In this document: one piece after another, positions 7,312-13,995 of the stretch
How the letters are laid out: each line of letters opens with the position of its first letter
Numbering within the stretch: the stretch's first letter is position 1
Source: DATDCV01 sp036524155
GTDB taxonomy: Bacteria > Verrucomicrobiota > Verrucomicrobiia > Limisphaerales > UBA8199
NCBI GenBank assembly: GCA_036524155.1
Contig: DATDCV010000343.1
Location: forward strand, 1-13,995
DNA: 13,995 nucleotides
Direction: 5' to 3'
Program-made: the position numbers and the translations under genes
The notes under the pieces: generated by a model
The model's input: the letters and a program-made list of their open reading frames with translations, nothing else
Told to the model about the DNA's origin: nothing
Database searches by the model: none

Positions 7312-10300
7312 ATGAGAACCCGCTCGTGGCCGACGCTCGTTATGCTGCTCGCCTTCGGCCTGCTGCCGGCCTCAGGCCAGGACCTTTCCTTCCTGACCAA
7401 CGGCTTGGTGGCTCATTATCCATTCAACGGCAACGCCAATGACGCGAGCGGAGGAACGAACCACGGGATCGTCTATGGCGCCATATTAGCCACGGACCGC
7501 TTTGGGCAGGCCAATGCCTGTTACCGCTTTGATGGCACGTCCGCTTACATCAAAGCCGCCTCCGACCCCTTGCCAATGGGGATGCGTACCGTCTCGCTCT
7601 GGTTCAATGCGGAAACAGTTGAAAACCAGCCGGTATTGATCGGATATGGCGGCAACGACTGTGGCCAGACTTTCTACATGGGGTTGAACCTGGATCACGA
7701 ACCAGGTTACCAGGTGGACAGCCACTGTCGCGCGTTCCGCATGGTCCACCCTTACTCCGTGCCACCGGTAAACGAGTGGCATCACTGGGTGGCAGTTGCG
7801 GACACGAACGGAGTGTGGACTTTTCTGGATGGTCAACTCGTGGCGGCTACGACGAGACCTTTCCCCGAGACCTTCACGGGTGGCAGGGATGTCTGCCTCG
7901 GGGTCAATGTCGGTGCGAACGGGTACGGCCCCTATGTGGACGAGAACATAGGATATCTGCGAGGACGACTCGACGAGGTCCGAATCTACAATCGTCCCCT
8001 CTCTGCGACGGAAATCAGGGTGCTTTACGATTACGAGAATCATACCGACTTTCGGGTTACGTGGGAGCCGGCCTTCATGACCGAGAATTCAGGCACCGTC
8101 ACGATTACGGTTCAACGGTTCGTTGACCTGAATCAACCAACCGTCCTCCGTTACCGGGTGACTGGTGGCACGGCTGCTCCTGGAGCGGATTTCGTCCTGA
8201 CCAACGGCGTGCTCGAGTTCGCCGCCGGAGTCACGAACATGACCATTCCTCTGACGATTATGGACGACGCCTTGAGGGAGGGGCCTGAGACCATCTTGCT
8301 GGACCTAACCAACACGGCGAGCGGTTGGAGTTCTCAGGTGCCGCTGATCATTCAGGATAACGAGTTCGCTACGCTTCATGTATGGCAGGGCAGCCCTAAC
8401 CCGACCCCGCCCTACACTTCCTGGGCCACTGCAGCCACGAACATCCAGGATGCTGTGGATGCGGCGTTTCCAGGTGAAACCGTCGTGGCGACGAACGGAG
8501 TGTATGAACTGGGGGAAAGGGGACTAAATGGGGAAATGAATCGGGTCGTCATCACCAATGCCATCGTTCTGCAGAGCGTAAATGGCCCATTGGTGACGGT
8601 CATCAACGGAGGCAGCTTTGTTACGAATGAGGTTGGAGAAGTCGTGGAACAACGTGTCCGATGCGTTTGGCTGCGCAATAATGCAATGTTGAGCGGCTTC
8701 ACGCTGGCTAACGGAGGCGCCAGTAGTGGCGGCGGGGTTTACTGCGAATCAATAAGTTGCGTGGTCTCCAATTGCGTGCTGAGTGGCAATTCCTCATTCG
8801 GGCCCGACGGAGGCGGCGGGGCGGCGGGTGGCACGCTCATCAACTGCATTCTTGCTGGCAATAGTGCCAACGGAGGTTTTCGGTTCGGCGGTCTTGGTGG
8901 GGGCGCGGGGCGCAGCGTGTTGAAGAACTGTACCCTGGGTGGCAATACCGCGAATCCGGGCATATGGGTGGGGGTCGGAGGGTACCCACATCCCATTCCT
9001 GGTGCCGGTGGCGGGGCAGCCGAGAGTACGCTGACCAACTGTCTGGTGACCACCAACTCCGCTGGCTACGGCGGCGGAACGTATGGAGGTACGCTCCACA
9101 ACTGCACCGTAGGCGGCAATTCCGGCGGCGGCGTAGGTCCGAGCCCTTGGTTCGGTGAGCCCAGCACCTTGAACAATTGTGTGGTAACCGGGAACTTCGG
9201 CGGCGGAGCTTCAGGCATCCTGCGCAACTGCCTTGTGGCTGGCAATGAAGGCGGAAGTGATGGCGAGTTCTACAACTGCACGGTCGTGGGCAACAACGGC
9301 GCAGTGTCGGGAGCCGCGTTCAACTCGATCCTCTATTACAGTGCCGGCAGGAATTACGAAGAGGGAACCAGCTTGAACCACTGTTGCACGACCCCGATGC
9401 CGACCGACGGCGTTGGTAACATCGCTGCGGATCCTCAGCTTGCCAGCCTCTCGCATTTGAGCGTCTTCTCTCCCTGTCGGGGCGCAGGCAGCGCAGCATA
9501 CGCCACCGGCACCGACATTGACGGCGAAGCCTGGCGCACACCTCCCTCGATCGGCTGCGATGAATACCGCGAGGGAGGCGTTAATGGGCCGTTGAGCGTG
9601 AACATCGTCGCGGACTATACCAATGTGGCGGTCGGTTTTCCGGTGAACGTGACGGGGCTGATCGAAGGACGGACCACCCTGAGCCTCTGGGAGTTTGGAG
9701 ACGGCACGATCTCACTCAACCAGCCGTATGAAACACACACCTGGACTAGGTCGGGAGACCATACCGTCACACTATGGGCGTTCAACGACAGCCAACCCGA
9801 CGGCGTGAGCTTTGTCCTGACCATCCATGTGGTGCAAGGACTGCATTATGTGGCCGCGGACGGCACCAATCCCGTGCCGCCATACACCTCATGGGCCACG
9901 GCAGCTACCAACATTCAGGATGCCGTGGATGCCGCTGTGTTGGGAGGCACTGTTCTGGTTTCAAACGGGGTATATGCCGCCGGAGAACGTGTGGTGGTAG
10001 AGGGAGGAGGCCTGAATCGCCTCGTAGTGGGTAGGCCGCTGACGCTTCAAAGCGTTAACGGACCAGAGGCTACAATTATTGACGGCGGTGCGTCGAACCG
10101 ATGCGTTTATCTGGTGAAGGGCACGAGCCTTTCGGGGTTTACCTTGACCAAAGGGCTTGCCGATAACGGCGGCGGAGTTCTATGCGAAGCGACGACGGCG
10201 GTCGTGTCTAATTGCGTGATAACAGGCAACTCGAGTGGGTCCGGCGGCGGGGCTTGTGGTGGGAGGCTGAACGACTGCACGTTGACCGGCAACTCAGCCT

Positions 10301-12366
10301 CGGATTATGGCGGCGGAGTTTATGGAGGCACACTGAACAACTGCACGCTGACTGCCAACTCGGCGACCGCGGGCGGCGGGGCTGCTGCGAGCACAGTGTA
10401 TCACTGCACACTGAGCGGGAATACTGCTATAAACGGCGGGGGGGCGTATGAAGGCGCGGTGGCCAACAGCATAGTGACCAGTAATTCAGCTTCAGGAAAT
10501 GGCGGTGGAGCGAACGCTGCCAGGCTGGACAATTGTTTCCTGGCCAGCAACTCGGCTACGAACTCGGGTGGCGGAACTTATCAGGGCACTCTGAACAACT
10601 GCACGGTCGTGGGCAACTCGGCTCGCGGGTCTGGCAATGGGACGTTTGGCGGAACGCTCAACAACTGCATCGTCTATTACAACCGGGGCCAGTGGAATTC
10701 GTCCGGATCGAACTACACGTCCGGCATCTTGAACTACTGTTGCACCACCCCGCTGCCTAACGGCGGCGCCGGCAATATTGCCGTCGATCCACAACTGGCG
10801 ACCGCCAGAAATCTAAGTGCGGGTTCACCTTGTCGCGGGGCGGGCAGCGCTGCCTACGCCACAGGTGCCGACCTCGACGGCGACTCCTGGGGCCTGCCGC
10901 CGTCTATTGGCTGCGATGAATACTATGGGGGAACCGTGACCGGGCCGCTGAACGTAAGGATCGCAGCGAGCCATACTAATGTCGTGGTTGGTTTTCCGGT
11001 AACTTTGGCGGCGCTGATTGAAGGGCGGGCTACCCTCAATGTGTGGGGATTTGGAGACGGGTTGGTGGCAAGCAACCAGCTCTATGCAAGTCATACGTGG
11101 GCGGTGCCAGGAGACTACCAAGTGATTTTGCGGGCCTATAACGGCAGCTATCCCGAAGGGGCGAGTGCGACCGTGACCATCCATGTGCAGGAAAACAGGT
11201 TTTATGTTGCGGCCAACAGCGCGAATCCGGCGCCGCTGTACAGCACCTGGGCCACAGCGGCCAGGAACATCCAGGCTGCCGTGGACGTGGCGCTGCCGGG
11301 CGCGTTGGTGCTGGTGAGCAACGGTGTGTATGCCGGCGGCGTGACGGTGGGCAAACCGCTGACACTTGAGAGCGTGAGCGGTCCGGAGTTGACGATTATC
11401 AATGGCAACGGCAACCGGTCGTGCGTTTATCTGACCAACGGCGCCAGCCTCTACGGGTTCACGTTGACCAACGGATTTGCAGACAGCGGCGGCGGTGTCC
11501 TGTGCCAATCGGCCACAGCGGTGGTTTCTAACTGCATCGTGACGGGAAACTCAGCGAGCTACTACGGCGGCGGGGTGCAAGGCGGGACGCTCCTCGACTG
11601 CGCTTTGCTGGGCAACTCAGCTCCTTACGGCGGCGGGGCAGCCTACAGCGTGCTTCGGAGTTGCGCGCTGACCGGGAACAAGGCTGTGTTGGGCGGCGCG
11701 GCGTTTGAGGGCAATCTCAACAACTGCCTGCTCGCACGCAACGCGGCTAGTTCTCAGGGCGGTGGTGCGGCCTTCACCACGCTGAACAATTGCACGCTAA
11801 CGGGTAACTCGGCCCTTTATGGCGGCGGCGCGTATGGGGGCATGCTGAATAACTGCATCGTCTATTTCAACACGGCCGGTTGGGGCGGGGACAATTCCTC
11901 CCAAAGCACCCTGAACTTCTGTTGCACGACGCCGATGCCAACCAACGGCGTCGGCAACCTCACCAACGACCCCGCGTTCATGGACCTGGCATCGGGAGAT
12001 TTCCGGCTGCGTTCCCACTCCCCTTGCATTGATGCAGGCACAGATCTGTCAGGAATCATCAACACCGACATTCTTGGTCTGCCGCGACCGATGGACGGCG
12101 ACAATGACGGCCTGGCCCAGTTTGATATTGGCGCTTACGAGTTCAATCCGTATCGGTTCGAGCCGGCGCTGCAAATGGGTGTGGACGGCTTTCGGTTCAC
12201 CATCCGGGGCGAGCCGGGTCGGTCGGTCCGCATCGAGCGGAGCCGGGATCTGCTGCATTGGGAATTTGCCGGCGAGGTGCCAATCCCGGCCAGCGGCCAA
12301 ACCCTTGTCGATCCGGCGACCACGAGCGAACCGAGGCTGTTTTACCGGGCGACGAGAGTGCCGTGA
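7312..12366 (+). CDS. Giant exported surface protein: LamG, Calx-beta, three beta-helix units, two PKD-like domains, FYR module
   Basis: The product is 1684 residues from ATG 7312 (ATG 7297 is the alternative). In order: a signal peptide (about 1-22); a LamG/concanavalin-like domain (about 32-242; LVAHYPFNGNANDASG, NEWHHWVAVAD, LDEVRIYNRPLS); a Calx-beta domain (247-351; TENSGTVTITV, GADFV, REGPETILLDL); beta-helix unit 1 (about 354-758); PKD-like 1 (759-842; LWEFGDG, HTWTRSGDHTVTLWA); helix unit 2 (843-1210); PKD-like 2 (1211-1293); helix unit 3 (1296-1610); and the FYR C-terminal module (1611-1684, ending EPRLFYRATRVP). The helix coils repeat 'LNNCTLTGNSAxxxGGGxYGG', similar to polymorphic outer-membrane protein repeats. 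Unit 3 ends SPCIDAGTD ... DIGAYEF, the pattern of the 'choice-of-anchor Q' proteins. The arrangement suggests a carbohydrate-binding or adhesive surface protein. No catalytic site is obvious. The inverted repeat at 7078 separates it from the FG-GAP gene. Confidence 0.92.
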   Translation: MRTRSWPTLVMLLAFGLLPASGQDLSFLTNGLVAHYPFNGNANDASGGTNHGIVYGAILATDRFGQANACYRFDGTSAYIKAASDPLPMGMRTVSLWFNAETVENQPVLIGYGGNDCGQTFYMGLNLDHEPGYQVDSHCRAFRMVHPYSVPPVNEWHHWVAVADTNGVWTFLDGQLVAATTRPFPETFTGGRDVCLGVNVGANGYGPYVDENIGYLRGRLDEVRIYNRPLSATEIRVLYDYENHTDFRVTWEPAFMTENSGTVTITVQRFVDLNQPTVLRYRVTGGTAAPGADFVLTNGVLEFAAGVTNMTIPLTIMDDALREGPETILLDLTNTASGWSSQVPLIIQDNEFATLHVWQGSPNPTPPYTSWATAATNIQDAVDAAFPGETVVATNGVYELGERGLNGEMNRVVITNAIVLQSVNGPLVTVINGGSFVTNEVGEVVEQRVRCVWLRNNAMLSGFTLANGGASSGGGVYCESISCVVSNCVLSGNSSFGPDGGGGAAGGTLINCILAGNSANGGFRFGGLGGGAGRSVLKNCTLGGNTANPGIWVGVGGYPHPIPGAGGGAAESTLTNCLVTTNSAGYGGGTYGGTLHNCTVGGNSGGGVGPSPWFGEPSTLNNCVVTGNFGGGASGILRNCLVAGNEGGSDGEFYNCTVVGNNGAVSGAAFNSILYYSAGRNYEEGTSLNHCCTTPMPTDGVGNIAADPQLASLSHLSVFSPCRGAGSAAYATGTDIDGEAWRTPPSIGCDEYREGGVNGPLSVNIVADYTNVAVGFPVNVTGLIEGRTTLSLWEFGDGTISLNQPYETHTWTRSGDHTVTLWAFNDSQPDGVSFVLTIHVVQGLHYVAADGTNPVPPYTSWATAATNIQDAVDAAVLGGTVLVSNGVYAAGERVVVEGGGLNRLVVGRPLTLQSVNGPEATIIDGGASNRCVYLVKGTSLSGFTLTKGLADNGGGVLCEATTAVVSNCVITGNSSGSGGGACGGRLNDCTLTGNSASDYGGGVYGGTLNNCTLTANSATAGGGAAASTVYHCTLSGNTAINGGGAYEGAVANSIVTSNSASGNGGGANAARLDNCFLASNSATNSGGGTYQGTLNNCTVVGNSARGSGNGTFGGTLNNCIVYYNRGQWNSSGSNYTSGILNYCCTTPLPNGGAGNIAVDPQLATARNLSAGSPCRGAGSAAYATGADLDGDSWGLPPSIGCDEYYGGTVTGPLNVRIAASHTNVVVGFPVTLAALIEGRATLNVWGFGDGLVASNQLYASHTWAVPGDYQVILRAYNGSYPEGASATVTIHVQENRFYVAANSANPAPLYSTWATAARNIQAAVDVALPGALVLVSNGVYAGGVTVGKPLTLESVSGPELTIINGNGNRSCVYLTNGASLYGFTLTNGFADSGGGVLCQSATAVVSNCIVTGNSASYYGGGVQGGTLLDCALLGNSAPYGGGAAYSVLRSCALTGNKAVLGGAAFEGNLNNCLLARNAASSQGGGAAFTTLNNCTLTGNSALYGGGAYGGMLNNCIVYFNTAGWGGDNSSQSTLNFCCTTPMPTNGVGNLTNDPAFMDLASGDFRLRSHSPCIDAGTDLSGIINTDILGLPRPMDGDNDGLAQFDIGAYEFNPYRFEPALQMGVDGFRFTIRGEPGRSVRIERSRDLLHWEFAGEVPIPASGQTLVDPATTSEPRLFYRATRVP
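8371..12141 (+). repeat. Three-fold intragenic duplication of a beta-helix unit with PKD spacers
   Basis: Unit 1 runs 8371-9585 followed by a PKD-like segment 9586-9837; unit 2 runs 9838-10941 with PKD 10942-11190; unit 3 runs 11197-12141 with no PKD after it. Each unit opens with YxSWATAATNIQDAVDAA-like sequence (near 8421, 9892 and 11250), passes through GFTLxxG and the NC-x-GNS coils, and ends in LN-x-CCTTP(M/L)P followed by a (D/N)DP segment and SPC. Units 1 and 2 end in the same SPCRGAGSAAYATG segment; unit 3 ends differently, in SPCIDAGTD. Similarity is clear at both the codon and protein levels. Confidence 0.88.
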
Positions 12367-12542
12367 GAAATCCGAAACCCGAAGGGCAAATGCTGAAAAC
12401 AGTCGACGTTCCGGCCTAGTGACACCAAGCGTTCCAAAGTTGTTCTTGGCAACTGCCGATCAGCATGTCGATCAGCGTTGAACTGCTAAATTTCTTTGTT
12501 AACCTTTTCCCGGTTTTCCACAAGGAAAGGGTAGAACGCCAT
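12367..12542 (+). promoter_or_regulatory. Intergenic region with weak promoter candidate for the short pseudopilin gene
   Basis: TTGAAC at 12478-12483 and TAACCT at 12500-12505 are spaced 16 bp apart in a locally AT-rich stretch and could be a weak sigma-70-type promoter. An 8-bp direct repeat CGATCAGC lies at 12457-12464 and 12469-12476, just upstream of the -35 candidate. No terminator hairpin is evident after the giant gene. Confidence 0.22.
12522..12531 (+). promoter_or_regulatory. Ribosome binding site supporting a GTG start at 12543
   Basis: AAGGAAAGGG at 12522-12531 precedes the in-frame GTG at 12543 by 11 nt. The GTG start gives a short basic leader (MKTNRLTRRPALGG) typical of pseudopilins. 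The earlier ATG at 12465 would instead put an unusual hydrophobic stretch before the leader and has no purine-rich site. Confidence 0.45.
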
Positions 12543-12989
12543 GTGAAAACGAACCGTTTGACCCGCCGACCGGCTCTGGGAGGCTTTACGCTCATCGAAC
12601 TGCCGGTTGTGATCGCCATCATCGCCCTCCTTGCGGCCCTGCTGCTCCCTGCCTTGGCCAATGCCAAGGCCAAAGCGCAGGGCATCGCCTGCGCCGGCAA
12701 CCTCCGCCAGCTCAGCCTGGCGCAGGGCCTTTACTCCGGCGGTCCCTCAGCGGACACCTCTTGGTGGGCCAACACGCCCTGGGAACTCCACAACCGCGGC
12801 GCCTACTTGAGCTTTCTGGATGGGCATGTCGTCCGTCAACGCTGGGGTCACGTTCCGAAACGTCACAATGGAGACCAAGGAGCGGTTTCGGAGAATGCTC
12901 TGGACCGTGAGGACCTTCGCTGGCTGCTGGAGCCTTCGTCTTACTGGCACTGGTCTCAGCGCAGACCGGGCGGGTCGATCATAATGTGA
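12543..12989 (+). CDS. Short pseudopilin-like protein (prepilin-type N-terminus, DGH-type C-terminus)
   Basis: The product is 148 residues from GTG 12543; an ATG at 12465 would extend it by 26. The leader MKTNRLTRRPALGG is followed by FTLIELPVVIAIIALLAALL, a clear type IV prepilin signature with Glu at mature position 5, then ANAKAKAQGIACAGNLRQLSLAQ. A C-terminal stretch HNRGAYLSFLDGHVVRQRW, followed by DLRWLLEPSSYWHW, matches the DGH-type ending of verrucomicrobial pseudopilin-like proteins. The central domain of roughly 100 residues that normally lies between these two parts is essentially missing: only about 30 residues join them. The Pro at mature position 7, where Leu or Val is usual, is also odd. 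It may be an internally deleted but still open gene, or a natural minimal form. The kinase gene follows 99 bp downstream on the same strand. Confidence 0.78.
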   Translation: MKTNRLTRRPALGGFTLIELPVVIAIIALLAALLLPALANAKAKAQGIACAGNLRQLSLAQGLYSGGPSADTSWWANTPWELHNRGAYLSFLDGHVVRQRWGHVPKRHNGDQGAVSENALDREDLRWLLEPSSYWHWSQRRPGGSIIM

Positions 12990-13064
12990 CCGGATGATCT
13001 TCGTGGTCAATGCCGTCTCCTTCTGTTAGAAAACGATGGTTCCCAGAGCTCAGGCGTCCCGCGT

Positions 13065-13092
13065 GGAGACCTGAACCATGGCCGTAAGATGA
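13065..13092 (+). promoter_or_regulatory. Possible four-codon leader ORF overlapping the kinase start
   Basis: GGAG at 13065-13068 is nine nt upstream of an ATG at 13078, a good distance. That ATG reads only four codons (M-A-V-R) and stops at TGA 13090-13092, which overlaps the kinase ATG at 13089 as ATGA. The kinase start itself has no well-placed ribosome site, so translational coupling from this mini-ORF is possible. The ORF is short enough to be chance. Confidence 0.3.
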
Positions 13093-13995
13093 CGCAATCC
13101 TCCACAACCTGCCGCAAATGCGGCGTCCCGCTCCGCGCGAGTGAGGCCCGCGGCCTCTGCCCGGTATGCCTGCTGGATACCAGCTTGGGGTCCGACGACA
13201 ACGACGCCCACGACGTGGGCATGCTCGATACGGCATGGCTCGAACAACAGGGCGTGATACCACCCCCGATGGCCAACCCGGGCGCCCGTCATTTCGGCGA
13301 CTACGAGCTTTTTGAAGAGATCGGGAGGGGTGGGATGGGGATAATCTACCGCGCGAACCAAATCAGCCTGCAGCGAACTGTGGCGGTCAAGACCATCCTG
13401 ACCGGACCGTTGGCGGGTCCCGATTTCTTCCCGCGGTTTCAGACCGAGGCCCACGCCGCCGCGCTGTTGGATCACCCCAACATCGTCCCCATCTACGAAG
13501 TGGGCAATCACCACGGCCAGCCCTACTACAGCATGCCGCTGATCTCGGGCCGCAACCTTGCCCAGGTCCTCAAGCAAGACGGGCCCCTGCCTCCCCGCCA
13601 GGCCGCCACGATGATGGCCGCCATCGCCCGCGCCATCCATTATGCACATCAGCGCGGCGTGCTCCATCGTGACCTTAAGCCCGCCAACATCCTCCTGGAT
13701 ACCGGCGGCCAGCCACACGTCACCGATTTCGGCCTCGCCAAACTCCTGGAACAGGATGACGGCCTCACTCTGACCCAGGCTGCGCTAGGCACTCCCAATT
13801 ACATGGCCCCGGAGCAGGCGGCGGGCAACAACAGCGACCTGACCACCGCCGCGGACACATACAGCCTCGGCGCCATCCTCTTCGAGACCCTGACTGGGCA
13901 AAGACTCTTCGCCGCCGCCACGCCTCTCGCCACCATCAGTCGCGCTCTTGACCAGGAACCGCCTCGTCCATCGGCCATCCTCAGATCAATCCCGT
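13089..13995 (+). CDS. Serine/threonine protein kinase with N-terminal CxxC zinc-ribbon-like motif, 3'-truncated by the window
   Basis: The first 302 codons are present and the frame is open at the window edge. Residues 8-27 contain two CxxC pairs (C8-R-K-C11 and C24-P-V-C27), a zinc-ribbon-like motif often found before kinases of this lineage. A Hanks-type kinase domain starts near residue 72 (YELFEEIGRGGMGIIYRA, the glycine loop). The ATP lysine is K101 (VAVK) and the helix-C glutamate is probably E120. The catalytic loop is HRDLKPAN with D195, then DFG at 213-215 and the APE-type motif APEQ at 240-243. All core catalytic residues visible are intact, so the enzyme should phosphorylate Ser/Thr in the cytoplasm; its substrate is unknown. 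The part beyond residue 302, often a transmembrane or sensor region in this family, lies outside the window. ATG 13089 is chosen because it keeps the zinc motif; the frame has no other Met until residue 45. Confidence 0.92.
   Translation, partial: MTQSSTTCRKCGVPLRASEARGLCPVCLLDTSLGSDDNDAHDVGMLDTAWLEQQGVIPPPMANPGARHFGDYELFEEIGRGGMGIIYRANQISLQRTVAVKTILTGPLAGPDFFPRFQTEAHAAALLDHPNIVPIYEVGNHHGQPYYSMPLISGRNLAQVLKQDGPLPPRQAATMMAAIARAIHYAHQRGVLHRDLKPANILLDTGGQPHVTDFGLAKLLEQDDGLTLTQAALGTPNYMAPEQAAGNNSDLTTAADTYSLGAILFETLTGQRLFAAATPLATISRALDQEPPRPSAILRSIP

Noticed and set aside
10825..11508. 227-residue open frame on the minus strand
   Set aside because: It is antisense to helix unit 3 and PKD 2 of the giant protein, with no domain or start signal.
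8700..11900. CRISPR-like regular repetition
   Set aside because: The repeats are imperfect, follow codon periodicity, and encode beta-helix coils within one open reading frame. There are no constant repeats with unique spacers.
13050..13718. 222-residue open frame on the minus strand
   Set aside because: It is antisense to the kinase, which has all its catalytic motifs on the plus strand.

Overview
The window looks like chromosome from a GC-rich member of the Verrucomicrobiota, most likely the Pedosphaera/Limisphaera-type lineage (subdivision 3). The basis is the combination of gene families, not a marker gene: orphan pseudopilin-like proteins beginning GFTLIEL, BspA-type leucine-rich-repeat proteins, FG-GAP/UnbV proteins, giant beta-helix proteins ending in the 'choice-of-anchor Q' pattern, an ECF sigma factor opening with TRFSLLLRLKNW, and a Ser/Thr kinase with a CxxC zinc-ribbon-like N-terminus. 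No rRNA, tRNA, CRISPR array, transposase or phage gene was seen.

Layout. Positions 1-121 (minus) hold the first 40 codons of an exported protein that runs off the left edge. It diverges from an exported BspA-like LRR protein (348-2081, plus), followed 86 bp later by a pseudopilin-like protein (2168-2971, plus). Converging on these is a minus-strand pair: an ECF sigma factor (4276-4932) and, downstream of it, an exported protein with no family I can name (2993-4078). Divergent from the sigma gene is an exported seven-bladed FG-GAP propeller protein with a UnbV domain (5082-7058). Next comes a perfect 28-bp inverted repeat (7078-7161), then a 1684-residue surface protein with LamG, Calx-beta and three beta-helix units separated by two PKD-like domains (7312-12366). 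A short pseudopilin-like gene (12543-12989) and the first 302 codons of a Ser/Thr protein kinase (from 13089) complete the window.

How the genes fit together. Four otherwise unrelated exported proteins (348-2081, 2993-4078, 5082-7058, 7312-12366) end in the same kind of roughly 70-residue C-terminal module. It closes with an (R/Q/L)FYR motif and a terminal proline, and it is the strongest unexplained shared signal here. A simple reading is a cell-surface or secretion cluster: large exported binding proteins carrying a common C-terminal tag, accompanied by pseudopilins and by signalling genes (ECF sigma and kinase). The regulatory link is inferred from position only. There is no obvious metabolic enzyme in the window.
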